Positions 6,919-14,635 of a DNA stretch of 16,046 nucleotides are shown piece by piece (the stretch's first letter is position 1; the number at the start of each line of letters is the position of its first letter). Origin of the DNA: JALOAR01 sp041649615 (lineage in GTDB: Bacteria; Patescibacteriota; Minisyncoccia; UBA6257; Colwellbacteraceae); NCBI GenBank assembly GCA_041649615.1, contig JBAZMT010000017.1, forward strand, positions 1 through 16,046, written 5' to 3'. The notes beneath the pieces are model-generated. The model saw nothing but the letters and a program-made list of their open reading frames with translations. It searched no databases and was not told the DNA's origin. The translations under genes were made by a program, and so were the position numbers.

Positions 6919-6993
6919 TCGTTTAGCACCCTTGGCAAGCCTTTCGTCTTGATGCTCTCGAATGACGTTGCTCGTGGTGATAGAGTCACCCCT

Positions 6994-7452
6994 ATGGCGT
7001 TCCCCTACATTCCATCGGCAGGCGTCACACCGCTTGGAACCACCGAATTGTCGGAATACCGGCCTCTTCCACCTCCGCCGGTGATTCGGGCCGATAAACT
7101 GGACTACCAGAACCAGGCGTTCACAAGCGTGTTTTCCGACCGAGACCCTACCGATGCAGCGGTAATCGAAGCTCTGTGGAGAGTCCGAGGTAGTGGTGCG
7201 GCCGTTCGAAACACCGGTGCTCAGTTCTTGAACGTGCGCAAGCTCGACGACAAGGCCAAGATCTTGCTCGAGAACGAAGCTCGGTTGGCCCTCTCGCGGT
7301 TGGTTCGACGAGGTGACATCACCATCACCAAGATCAAAGTTGAAACGGGCAACGATTGGGCTGAGGTGTCGGTGTTCTACGTGAACAACCGGACGCCGTT
7401 GGCGAAGAAGGATAGAATCGCGAAGAAGCGCTTGCCAGAGGAGATCTCGTAA
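6994..7452 (+). CDS. Baseplate wedge protein, gp25/gpW-like (Mu gp46 position)
   Basis: 152 aa from ATG 6994; in-frame ATG 6952 or TTG 6949 would add 14-15 residues. No start has a strong ribosome-binding site. MAFPYIPSAG looks like a natural beginning, but the choice is uncertain. After a Pro-rich leader (YRPLPPPP near 22-29), the core runs 'FSDRDPTDAAVIEALWRVRG', 'NVRKLDDKAKILLENEARLA', then strands 'GDITITKIKVETG' and 'WAEVSVFYVNNRT'. This is the gp25 pattern of a helix pair ending in 'E.R..L' followed by two antiparallel strands. A canonical EPR motif is not obvious; the matching place reads LVRRGD. gp25-like proteins sit at the core of the wedge and help start sheath assembly. The stop overlaps the J-like start by one base (TAATG), the normal gp46-gp47 pairing. 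Confidence 0.82.
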   Translation: MAFPYIPSAGVTPLGTTELSEYRPLPPPPVIRADKLDYQNQAFTSVFSDRDPTDAAVIEALWRVRGSGAAVRNTGAQFLNVRKLDDKAKILLENEARLALSRLVRRGDITITKIKVETGNDWAEVSVFYVNNRTPLAKKDRIAKKRLPEEIS

Positions 7453-9059
7453 TGGCTCTTTCAGAAGATCGAAAGTTTGCAACGTTCCGTCGCGGCAAGG
7501 TTCGCGATGACATCATTCTGGCCCGCTTTCGAAACACGCTTCGAGGCAAGATCAACCCAGACTCGGGCCAACCGTTCACCGAAGACGAAATTGCAGTCAT
7601 CACTCAGGAGGACAGCCGCTTCTACATCGAAGCCGATGGGATCGACCTCTACGGACAAGCCGTGCAATCACGTGCTCTGTGGTTCGTAGACCAGATTCAT
7701 CCAGCGCGGGCAGCTAGCGGGTTCTTGAACAACTTCCATGGAGCCCTTTGGCTGCCCGATGGCTATCTGCCTGCAACGGGTGGTTCGGGTCCTGTGCTCG
7801 CATCGGGTAGCGCTGGGACCATCTACGTCGGGAGCACCACTATCGGTGACCCGACAGCAAGCATCGCACGTGACCCCGCGGGCAAGCGCTATCAGGTGCT
7901 CGTCACAACGCTTGCCAATAGCAGTGGACTCGCGACGCTACAGATGCAAGGTATCGACACGGGTGACTCAACCAACCCGACCGCGGGTAAGTTGCTCACT
8001 TGGATCAATCCTCCATTGGGCACGGCCCCAGAAGCGCAAGTCATCGCTGACTTCTCTGGCGGGTTCAATCAGGAAACCGAAGCCGAGTTTGCTCAACGCA
8101 TCGTGCGTCGAATTCGGAACAAGCCCGGCGCTGGAAACAACGCTCAGTTTCGCATCTGGGCAGGGCAGTCGAGCAACGCTGTTCAGGATGCTTTCGTCTA
8201 TTCGACAGCTCTTCATTCTGGAAGCACCATTGTCGCCATCGCTCAAAAGCGTGGGAACACTATCGGTCCCAATGCTCGTGTCGCCAGTATTGGGACTCTG
8301 ACAACTGCAACGGCTTTCCTGACACCACCGACAAGCCCTGTCGTTCCACATGGTGTTCATACGTTGGTCGTTCCAATGAATCCGCAGTCGACGAACTTAG
8401 CAATGACGCTATCAATGCCTCGTGGTTCTGTTGGTGGGTGGGCAGATGTCGATCCATGGCCTCGGTATAGCGCCACTTTCAACAATGGAGTTCAAGTCGG
8501 ATCGATCATTAGCCAAACGGTGTTCTCTGTCTTTACAGATCAGGGTCTCACAGGTTTGACAACGTATGGAGACTTCGTAGTTGGAGACAACGTTCCAGAG
8601 ATGATGCTATGGAACTCGTTGACGTCTTCGTTTGAAACTCTCAACGTAGATCGTATCAACTACGTCGGCTTGAACGAGTATCAACTCGTCTTGAATTCGG
8701 CCCCTGCTAAGACGGTCGTTCCAGGTGATGTCGTCAGTCCGAAGAACAATCGAGAAGAGATCATCACGGAAGTGTTGCAGGACTACTTCGACGAACTTGG
8801 CCCTAGCGAGCTCGTCTTGTCAACAGATGTTCGATTCGTCAGGGCCGCCAGATTCCCGCGTCCAGACCAAGAATACTCACCTCGTGCAGGGCAGAGCATC
8901 ATCTCTAGACTTGATGATCAATTGGGCGGTGCATTGTCGGACGCTGAATTGAACTACATTTCGCAAAACACTCCGTCAATTCCATTCGAGCATCAGATCA
9001 TCGTTGGTCCAAACTACTTGACTCTCGGACGAGTTGGCCTTTACGCCTTCGGAAGTTGA
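7452..9059 (+). CDS. Baseplate wedge protein, J-like (Mu gp47 / T4 gp6 family)
   Basis: A 535-aa protein that joins the wedge ring around the hub. The J signature is at about residues 199-236: FSGGFNQETEAEFAQRI, then RNKPGAGNNAQFRIWAGQ, matching 'GG.d.Et..e...Ri......GN...' of this family, followed by a 'VQDAFVYS' strand. The upstream part (about 80-195) has the strand-rich 'AGTIYVGSTTIG' to 'ATLQMQGIDTGD' barrel. It is longer than typical Mu gp47 (about 360 aa as I recall). The extra material, roughly residues 280-430, is strand-rich and may be an inserted domain. The C-terminal part has 'NREEIITEVLQDYFDELGPS', a helix common in J-like ends. The ATG shares one base with the gp25-like stop. 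Confidence 0.88.
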   Translation: MALSEDRKFATFRRGKVRDDIILARFRNTLRGKINPDSGQPFTEDEIAVITQEDSRFYIEADGIDLYGQAVQSRALWFVDQIHPARAASGFLNNFHGALWLPDGYLPATGGSGPVLASGSAGTIYVGSTTIGDPTASIARDPAGKRYQVLVTTLANSSGLATLQMQGIDTGDSTNPTAGKLLTWINPPLGTAPEAQVIADFSGGFNQETEAEFAQRIVRRIRNKPGAGNNAQFRIWAGQSSNAVQDAFVYSTALHSGSTIVAIAQKRGNTIGPNARVASIGTLTTATAFLTPPTSPVVPHGVHTLVVPMNPQSTNLAMTLSMPRGSVGGWADVDPWPRYSATFNNGVQVGSIISQTVFSVFTDQGLTGLTTYGDFVVGDNVPEMMLWNSLTSSFETLNVDRINYVGLNEYQLVLNSAPAKTVVPGDVVSPKNNREEIITEVLQDYFDELGPSELVLSTDVRFVRAARFPRPDQEYSPRAGQSIISRLDDQLGGALSDAELNYISQNTPSIPFEHQIIVGPNYLTLGRVGLYAFGS

Positions 9060-9072
9060 AAGGAACAGCATC

Positions 9073-9570
9073 ATGTCAGGGTTTCCAAACCGTATCGCAC
9101 GAAGCAGCCTTGGTCCTACACTCGAAGACAAGTGGCCAGTCGTAGATCCAAAACACGACATCGGCGCTTCATCGCTCAACTTGCTCTTTCATCAAGTCGG
9201 CGGGATGAACCTCATCTCAGCTCGAGGTCTCTTGTTCGTTGACGTGAATTCAGGAACTGGTGTTGTCACGACTCTGTATCAGGGCATCGCTTGGGACCCT
9301 GATGGGTTACTACCCAAGATCACTTGGACGCGTTCAGCCGCTGGCATCTATTCGTGGTCGTTACCTCAATCTTCATATGCGGATGAAGCAGGCAATATGA
9401 TCACCGTTGAAGTGCTCGGGGGGTTTCCGATGCCTCAAGAGCTAGTCAGTGGCAACGTTGCAGTAGGACAACATGTCACAACTGGAGTTCGTTCTGGGAC
9501 GGTGCATATCCTAGTTCCAGCTCTTTCGAACACTCACTACGACTCAGACTTCATCTTCTTGTTCTGGTGA
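9073..9570 (+). CDS. Strand-rich protein of unknown function between J-like and gp48-like genes
   Basis: 165 aa from the ATG at 9073, which follows AAAGGAAC. A TTG at 9034 would extend it into the end of the J-like gene and was not chosen. I recognise no family. It appears to be mostly beta: 'SARGLLFVDVNSGTGVVTTL', 'KITWTRSAAGIYSWSLPQ', 'NMITVEVLGGF', 'SGTVHILVPALSNTHYD', ending in the aromatic 'DSDFIFLFW'. Such a compact strand series with an aromatic-acidic end is reminiscent of jelly-roll domains in phage baseplate and fibre proteins, but that is only a visual impression. In Mu the gp47 and gp48 genes are adjacent, so this is an inserted gene in the baseplate module, possibly a wedge decoration or an adhesin. 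Confidence 0.75.
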   Translation: MSGFPNRIARSSLGPTLEDKWPVVDPKHDIGASSLNLLFHQVGGMNLISARGLLFVDVNSGTGVVTTLYQGIAWDPDGLLPKITWTRSAAGIYSWSLPQSSYADEAGNMITVEVLGGFPMPQELVSGNVAVGQHVTTGVRSGTVHILVPALSNTHYDSDFIFLFW

Positions 9571-9574
9571 ACTC

Positions 9575-10282
9575 ATGCCTTTAGCAAGTGGCAACTCACT
9601 TCCATTTCAAGTTGGTGGTAGCCCGACACGTTTCGAGTCGACCTATACCGCCATGCAACGCATCGTTGGTCGAAACGGATATTCTACCAACGACGATGAG
9701 ATTGAAGCATTGTGGAGACAAGCCAAGGCTGACGCCTTGGCCGCTATTGGTACCTTCGACGAACGTGCAGCGATGCAAGCGTCACCAGAAACGGCGACTG
9801 ACTACATCCCTGTCTACGAAGAGATCTTGGGTATCACCACTGACACTGAACGTTCTGATCAGCAACGACGCAACGTAATCGTTCCTGACTACACTGGCAT
9901 TCCTGAAGCATGGACAACCGGACTAGACGAAGCGCTTGCAAGGATTGACCCTTCTGCCTCTGTCTTGTTCCGTCCATGGAACAACTCAGGAACGTGTCAA
10001 ATTGGACGTTGGTACGAACCGTTCGACGGCTCAGACACCTACGATGCCAGCGGGACGCGCAATGCCACGTCGTGGCCCAACATCAGCGACATGCATAGCG
10101 TGATCGTCAAGTATGACATCGGACAAGGTTCTGCCCCGAATCTTGAACAGCTACGCAAGACAGTTCAAATTCAAGATCATCTAAACGAGGTCTGCCCTTC
10201 ATGGGTTGACTTCCACATCGTCTACTCAACAGGCTTCGTTCTAGATCTGAGCCTGTTGGATGCAACCGGCTTCGGGAGCTAG
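9575..10282 (+). CDS. Baseplate protein, DUF2313/YmfQ-like (Mu gp48 position)
   Basis: 235 aa. Central features fit the DUF2313 family: an N-terminal helical part (IEALWRQAKADALAAIGTFD), then 'DYIPVYEEILGITTD' and 'TERSDQQRRNVIVPDYTGIP', the 'L..WE..LG.......RR..V' pattern, followed by a strand-rich C-terminal half ending in 'WVDFHIVYSTGFVLDLSLLD'. These proteins play the part of P2 gpI, linking wedge to tail fibre. The position after the J-like gene and before fibres agrees. The ATG at 9575 lies four bases after the preceding stop, and only a weak GGTGA precedes it, so coupling is likely. The C-terminal part (about 125-215, with several Trp, Gly and Ser) is less familiar and could be lineage-specific. 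Confidence 0.75.
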   Translation: MPLASGNSLPFQVGGSPTRFESTYTAMQRIVGRNGYSTNDDEIEALWRQAKADALAAIGTFDERAAMQASPETATDYIPVYEEILGITTDTERSDQQRRNVIVPDYTGIPEAWTTGLDEALARIDPSASVLFRPWNNSGTCQIGRWYEPFDGSDTYDASGTRNATSWPNISDMHSVIVKYDIGQGSAPNLEQLRKTVQIQDHLNEVCPSWVDFHIVYSTGFVLDLSLLDATGFGS

Positions 10283-10284
10283 CA

Positions 10285-10662
10285 ATGGGACTCATCATCA
10301 ACCCAAACGAAAGTCATCAGCCGCGACACCTTGCAACGAGCACTGTCGCGATGAGCATCTACAACGTCCTTGCCGTCGCTGGACGTGAATTGACGTTGAA
10401 GGATATCTACCAAGCGGTTTGCACCGGGCACAACCAAGAGCTTCCTCCAGAGCAAATCGTAGAAGCTATGCACGGACTCTGCAAGCGTCGATTCCTGTGC
10501 ATTCATCATGCAGATGACAGAAACCCAACAGAGCGGTTTTCGAATGCAGATAGACTTCGTAGGGTAGTTCGAGCTCGTGATCGTTCTGGTGACGGGTGGG
10601 ACAATTGGCGCGTCGTGAATCAAGACGGTAGCGTGCAACGATTGGAGGAGATCAATGTTTAG
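10285..10662 (+). CDS. Small winged-helix-like protein in the fibre gene cluster
   Basis: 125 aa. Residues about 18-75 read like a winged helix: helix 1 'STVAMSIYNVLAVAG', helix 2 'TLKDIYQAVC', helix 3 'PPEQIVEAMHGLCKRRF', then a wing-like 'LCIHHADDRNPTERF'. The C-terminal third is Arg/Asp-rich and may be disordered. The fold would normally suggest DNA binding, but no tail gene here needs that, so a late regulator, a protein-binding adaptor for the fibre, or a host-directed protein all remain possible. The ATG follows the gp48-like stop by two bases with GGGAG upstream. Its end overlaps the fibre start by eight bases, and that overlap holds the fibre's own strong GGAGGAG ribosome-binding site. 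The fold call is by eye, with no family name. Confidence 0.72.
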   Translation: MGLIINPNESHQPRHLATSTVAMSIYNVLAVAGRELTLKDIYQAVCTGHNQELPPEQIVEAMHGLCKRRFLCIHHADDRNPTERFSNADRLRRVVRARDRSGDGWDNWRVVNQDGSVQRLEEINV

Positions 10663-11728
10663 TAGAGTCAATCCACTTGGTTGGGCGCTATTTGAAGAGC
10701 TGACTAGCGCCCAGATGAATCTTCTCGACTTGAATGCGAGTCGAGCAATCGATGGCACGTTCGGAGGAACCTACAACCTGAGCGGTCCAATCACCATCAA
10801 CGGCACGCTGAATGTGACCAACTTGGGTTTCACCGGTGGAACGGTGACGAACCTAACGGTGACGACAACGCTTGAAGCGAATGTCATCAACTGCAACGAG
10901 ATCAACATCGAATATGAGTTGAATTGCGACGGCGTTGCACAGATGAATGGCAATGTCTTCTTCAATGCTGATGTCTACAACGCTGACGGAGGAACGTTCT
11001 TCTTCAACACCGGTATCCTTCTCGTTCAAGGTACTGGCATCGCACGGTTCGATTCTGATGTTGACTTCACGAACAATTGCTCCGTCGTCGTGCAAGCAAC
11101 GTGCGATTGGACATTCAACAACTGGCCAATCTTTCAAGGCGGCTTTCGAGCATACGGCTCGGTCATGTTCAATTCAAAGCCGTCGTTCGTTGAAGGGTTG
11201 TCGCTCCCTTCTGGCAAGCTCGTCGAATACTCGACTCCTCAGTCTTGGATCATTCGATTCCCGTTCGTCTTAGGCGGGCAAACAACAGCGATATCGTCTT
11301 CGTACGAAATCGATTCGGCTTCTGGTTTTTGCAAACAGATCGCGAATGCATCGTGGCCGATTCAACTATGGTCATTCCCTCAAGGCTTGTGGGGAAAGAC
11401 ACCTGTCGAGATCATCGCGGCAGAGTTCTACGCTCGTGCGAATGGTCTAAGCGGAACTCCTGCTGGAGCGACTCAATTCCGAATCTTCAAGGTCAACGAG
11501 TACTTCGTTCCTACTGGAACAGCGGCTACCGCGAACGATCCCAATCCGAACAGCTCGACTGAGCATTATGCTTCCTGGAGCGGTACAATGACACTCGATC
11601 CAGCTAGCGAAATCTTCGGGCTTGTGTTCCATGGCTACAACGGCGGGGACACTCTTGGCGGTTCGAAGTTCTACGAGATCAAGTCAGTTCGAATGACTCT
11701 TCGAACGAATGCAAAGGGTGTCTACTGA
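10655..11728 (+). CDS. Tail fibre or receptor-binding protein, beta-helix-like
   Basis: 357 aa. It starts with a short attachment-like segment (NPLGWALFEELTSAQMNLLD and on to about residue 35). Then come many short strands with Asn/Thr/Gly turns (about 40-180), for example 'SGPITINGTLNVTNLGFTGG', 'TVTNLTVTTTLEANVINC' and 'GNVFFNADVYNADGG'. That regular, low-charge pattern is what trimeric beta-helix fibres and tailspikes look like. The C-terminal half (about 190-357) is more globular with many aromatics, such as 'SWIIRFPFVLGG' and 'FGLVFHGYNGGDTLG', and may carry the receptor-binding head. No enzyme active site is visible. The start has GGAGGAG and overlaps the previous gene; the stop overlaps the next start by one base (TGATG). 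Confidence 0.78.
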   Translation: MFSRVNPLGWALFEELTSAQMNLLDLNASRAIDGTFGGTYNLSGPITINGTLNVTNLGFTGGTVTNLTVTTTLEANVINCNEINIEYELNCDGVAQMNGNVFFNADVYNADGGTFFFNTGILLVQGTGIARFDSDVDFTNNCSVVVQATCDWTFNNWPIFQGGFRAYGSVMFNSKPSFVEGLSLPSGKLVEYSTPQSWIIRFPFVLGGQTTAISSSYEIDSASGFCKQIANASWPIQLWSFPQGLWGKTPVEIIAAEFYARANGLSGTPAGATQFRIFKVNEYFVPTGTAATANDPNPNSSTEHYASWSGTMTLDPASEIFGLVFHGYNGGDTLGGSKFYEIKSVRMTLRTNAKGVY

Positions 11729-12147
11729 TGCCTGATTTCTTCGTCCAAGCAACTGGCTCGCCAGCGTTGGTCAACGCTCCTTGGATAGATCCAGCGTCTG
11801 TGACGAGGCCAAGTCGTGTCACCAATCAGAACGATAGAACGTATAGAAGGATCAATGCGACAGTTGGTACGACTCTCACTCTAAGAGCAATCCCGTACGG
11901 CTATCTGAATCCTCAAGCCGATTCGCTTGTCGGGTTGTTCACGATGTGGCCCCTCGAAGTTCCGACTGGGAATGGCATGCCGGTTCAGTCGATTCCAACT
12001 GCCGGCATGAGCGCTGTTCAAACGTTCGTCTTGAATCGAGTCGGACATTACACTTTCATCGTTCGTCACGAAGACACCATCACTTCGCCTTTATCCGTTG
12101 CAGGCGGGTTCGTGGTTCTCCACTTCGAAAGCATTGCAGCGCCATGA
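11728..12147 (+). CDS. Small beta-rich fibre-associated protein
   Basis: 139 aa, probably an Ig-like or jelly-roll domain. Strands can be followed through 'NDRTYRRINATVGTTLTLRA', 'ADSLVGLFTMWPLEVP', 'SAVQTFVLNRVGHYTFIVRH' and 'SVAGGFVVLHFESI'; the 'VGHYTFIV' segment is typical of the last strands of Ig-like folds. It follows the fibre gene with a TGATG overlap and ends in an ATGA overlap with the next gene, so the group is probably translated together. It may be a fibre cap, chaperone or second adhesin. No catalytic or metal-binding motif was seen, and no family is named. Confidence 0.72.
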   Translation: MPDFFVQATGSPALVNAPWIDPASVTRPSRVTNQNDRTYRRINATVGTTLTLRAIPYGYLNPQADSLVGLFTMWPLEVPTGNGMPVQSIPTAGMSAVQTFVLNRVGHYTFIVRHEDTITSPLSVAGGFVVLHFESIAAP

Positions 12148-12509
12148 CTACTTCAGCACGTATCGATGAACTCTGTCCGAATGATGTCGGTGCTGAGAAG
12201 ATCGCTTTGATGCTCGACGTACTCGACGTGAAACCGTTGGCTCATGTGCCGTTCGCGGTGAATGTAGACTACTCGGGGGCAGGGGCAATTGGAATCGCAA
12301 TGCCCCTCGAGCTAGTGTTTCAAGGACCAGTCGCTGGACAACGATATCGTCGAGTGTTCAGCCGTTCGTTGCCGTCAAGCTTGCTACTGACTCCAAAGAG
12401 CGGTGGACGGCATCTGGTTCTATTGCGAGAACTGTATCATAACCGATGGCAAGGACAGCTCTTCGTCGATGTCGAAGGTGAAGACACGCAACAATCGGAG
12501 GATCGATAA
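12144..12509 (+). CDS. Small protein between two fibre genes, function unknown
   Basis: 121 aa from the ATG at 12144 (ATGA overlap with the previous stop). The longer open frame going back to 11946 lies over the previous gene and is ignored. It begins with a helix (TTSARIDELCPNDVGAEKIA), continues with 'HVPFAVNVDYSGAGAIGIAM' and 'PLELVFQGPVAGQRYRRVFS', then strands 'GGRHLVLLRELYHN' and 'WQGQLFVDVEGED'. The strand order and the 'HLVLLRELYHNRWQGQL' end look like a single compact beta domain with matched edges, as in fibre assembly or baseplate decoration proteins. No family was recognised. The end holds GGAGG of the next gene's ribosome-binding site, so translation of the two may be linked. Confidence 0.72.
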   Translation: MTTSARIDELCPNDVGAEKIALMLDVLDVKPLAHVPFAVNVDYSGAGAIGIAMPLELVFQGPVAGQRYRRVFSRSLPSSLLLTPKSGGRHLVLLRELYHNRWQGQLFVDVEGEDTQQSEDR

Positions 12510-12512
12510 CTC

Positions 12513-14120
12513 ATGTCAACTACGAATTTCGCCCGCTTCACCATCAATGGCACGGCTTCTGAAGATGCCAATGGCAAGCGTGGATATGATGCAACGGCAG
12601 GTGAAACCCTTGCTATCACGCTTGAAGCAAACCCGTCGCTCAGCGTTCTCACGATCACATACGATGTCTACGATTCGACCAAAGCGTCTTCACCATTGAA
12701 CAGCCTTTACGCTTCGACGTTGACGTTCGTCGAGAATGGATTGAAGTCGATCGTATCTACTCTTCCAAACTCAGTAGCTCACATCATCGTTCCTCCAGCG
12801 ACGGATATCAGTTCGTACACGATTCGAGCTACTGCCATGACAGCGGCAGGTGCTCACGTCTTTGAACGACTTGTTTGCGTTCGAAAGAACAGCCTTCGCA
12901 TGACGGTTCCTGCTGAGTCGGCGCAATACGCTCAACGAGGTTGGAGCGATGCCATCAACGAATTGACGAAAGCCGTCGCTGATGGCGGCTTGATCGTTTT
13001 GGCGGTGTCAGAAACGAACGTTGGTACCGTCTCTGCTTTCCCAGCATCTCAGCGTAGAATCCTTCATTCAGACGGATCTACAGACGGTGGTCTTTGGGGC
13101 GTTCTTGAAAAGACAGACGTCGATTCGGCGTTGGCAACTGCAAGCGTTGACACTACGAAACTTGAAACCGGACCTGAAGGGGCGTTTCTAAGAGTCGTTA
13201 GTGGGTCGCCAGCTTGGAGCGAAGGAGAAGCGGGTCCGACAGGTGCAACTGGTTCAATCTGGTTCCCTGACGCAGAGACAGCGGTTGGAATGCGAGTAGG
13301 CGATTTCGCCTTGCATCACTTCGGCGTCGGTGGTGATTGGATCTATCAGTACGACGGAGTATCTGCAGAACCGTTCGCTGGATGGAACCAAGTTCAGAAC
13401 ATCAGTGGAGGTACTGGACCAACTGGTCCAGGGTATAAGGCAACGTCTACGACGTTGTTCACTCCCGAAGGGTATGGCGGAACCGTATCGATCGCAACGC
13501 AGACAGGTTTGGCATATACAGCCGGCGATTACATTCGTGTCAATTCTAGATCTCTTTCGAATTGTTGGTCAGAAGGAGTAGTCACTTCGTACTCTGGAGG
13601 ATCTCTATCTTGGACAGATTCGCTTTCGGGTATTGGATCGTACGAAACTGACGATTGGGACATTTCGTTGGCTGGTCCAAGAGGGGCAACAGGTCCTTCG
13701 GGTCAGAATCATGCTGTGATGGGACCGTGGGGCGCTTCGACATACGATGTCGGAGCAACTGGTGGGAACTGGCAATACATGTCTCCCAACCCTATGGGTG
13801 AACCGGTAGCATCGAGCATCGAACTCGAACCGACTGCTCCAATTCCTTATCGAGTCTATGTACCTCGGGCAGGCATCATCACTGGAATGTATGCCTCGCT
13901 AGAAATGTCGTTGCTAGCTGCCATCGTTTTCACCGTCTACATCAATTCGACGGCTGCGTTTACCCTAACGATCGGTGATGGTGATTACGCTGGACTCGTG
14001 ACTGGTCTTTCCATTCCGATCTCTGCTGGCAACATTCTTCTCATTCGAAACTATTGTCCAAATCCAGGTCTAGAACTTGGTCTTTGGGCAAAAGCGATTC
14101 TCAACGTCACTTGGACATGA
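12513..14120 (+). CDS. Long tail fibre with collagen-like segments and jelly-roll-like C-terminal domain
   Basis: 535 aa. The N-terminal ~125 residues resemble an Ig-like domain ('FARFTINGTASEDANGKRGY', 'AGETLAITLEA', 'SSYTIRATAM'), then a helix 'ARGWSDAINELTKAV'-type segment near 145-158 (here QRGWSDAINELTKAV) often found in tail fibre starts. Three short Gly-X-Y blocks follow: GEAGPTGATGS (238-248), GGTGPTGPG (299-307) and AGPRGATGPSGQ (387-398), separated by beta-rich parts. The last ~130 residues ('YRVYVPRAGIITGMYASLEM' and the strands after it) look like a C1q/TNF or BclA-type trimeric head. Collagen-like repeats are common trimerising shafts in phage fibres. GGAGG precedes the start. 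The 30-base gap after its stop ends the tail block. Confidence 0.82.
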   Translation: MSTTNFARFTINGTASEDANGKRGYDATAGETLAITLEANPSLSVLTITYDVYDSTKASSPLNSLYASTLTFVENGLKSIVSTLPNSVAHIIVPPATDISSYTIRATAMTAAGAHVFERLVCVRKNSLRMTVPAESAQYAQRGWSDAINELTKAVADGGLIVLAVSETNVGTVSAFPASQRRILHSDGSTDGGLWGVLEKTDVDSALATASVDTTKLETGPEGAFLRVVSGSPAWSEGEAGPTGATGSIWFPDAETAVGMRVGDFALHHFGVGGDWIYQYDGVSAEPFAGWNQVQNISGGTGPTGPGYKATSTTLFTPEGYGGTVSIATQTGLAYTAGDYIRVNSRSLSNCWSEGVVTSYSGGSLSWTDSLSGIGSYETDDWDISLAGPRGATGPSGQNHAVMGPWGASTYDVGATGGNWQYMSPNPMGEPVASSIELEPTAPIPYRVYVPRAGIITGMYASLEMSLLAAIVFTVYINSTAAFTLTIGDGDYAGLVTGLSIPISAGNILLIRNYCPNPGLELGLWAKAILNVTWT

Positions 14121-14150
14121 TCTAGATTCGAACCTCAAAGAAAGAACGAC

Positions 14151-14627
14151 ATGGTAAAGCAACTGATCACCGAAGCAGTCAATGCACTGCTTCCAATCGT
14201 CGTAACGGTATTGAGCCTCGGTGTCGCTTGGCTAGGCAAGACTCTCAACGCTTGGATTGGTGCCAAGGTGAAGAACGAGCGTCTCCAGCTCGTGCTTCGT
14301 CGATTGAGCGAAGTCGTTTGCACCGTCGTTCTCGAGTTGCAGCAGACCGAGGTCTCTGCACTCAAGACAGCGATAGGAGATGCAAGTCAAGGGGGTCGGA
14401 AGATCACGAAAGACGAAGGGCAAGCTTTGCTCGATGCTGCCTTGGTCAAGGTTCGAACGTACCTTGGCATTGACGGTCTCAAGCTCTTGACATACGTTCT
14501 GGGCCTGACCAGCGAGAAGGACTTGAACGAATTCTTGGTGAGCCGTATTGAAGCAACCGTCCACACGGCAAAGAATCAAGGCTCGATGGTGTTCGCTGAG
14601 CCCGTCAAACTGCAAACGACAACCTAG
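14151..14627 (+). CDS. Holin candidate (LL-H type, Phage_holin_6_1-like)
   Basis: 158 aa with one N-terminal membrane segment at about residues 11-32 (NALLPIVVTVLSLGVAWLG), then a charged helical part. A helix near 40-70 ('NERLQLVLRRLSEVVCTVVL') and a C-terminal 'LNEFLVSRIEATVHTAKNQG' match the layout of the LL-H holin family, which has a single TM segment, a basic helix, and an 'IE.AV' motif near the end. Holins collect in the inner membrane and time the end of infection by opening it. It is the first gene after the fibres, a usual place for lysis genes. A class of membrane-anchored coiled-coil proteins unrelated to lysis is the alternative. The ATG has only an A-rich AAAGAAAGAA upstream. 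Confidence 0.68.
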   Translation: MVKQLITEAVNALLPIVVTVLSLGVAWLGKTLNAWIGAKVKNERLQLVLRRLSEVVCTVVLELQQTEVSALKTAIGDASQGGRKITKDEGQALLDAALVKVRTYLGIDGLKLLTYVLGLTSEKDLNEFLVSRIEATVHTAKNQGSMVFAEPVKLQTTT

Positions 14628-14635
14628 GAACAGAC

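Noticed and set aside
6233..6952. 239-codon plus-strand frame over the 109-aa and Leu-Pro genes
   Set aside because: It lacks a coupled start or ribosome-binding site, and its Ser/Arg/Pro-rich content is what an off-frame reading of these genes gives; repeats in the DNA keep several frames open.
6655..7482. 275-codon minus-strand open frame
   Set aside because: Lies opposite the Leu-Pro and gp25-like genes; no supporting start signal, and all convincing genes are on the plus strand.
9034..9072. TTG start for the 9073-9570 gene
   Set aside because: It would overlap the end of the J-like gene; the ATG at 9073 has AAAGGAAC upstream.
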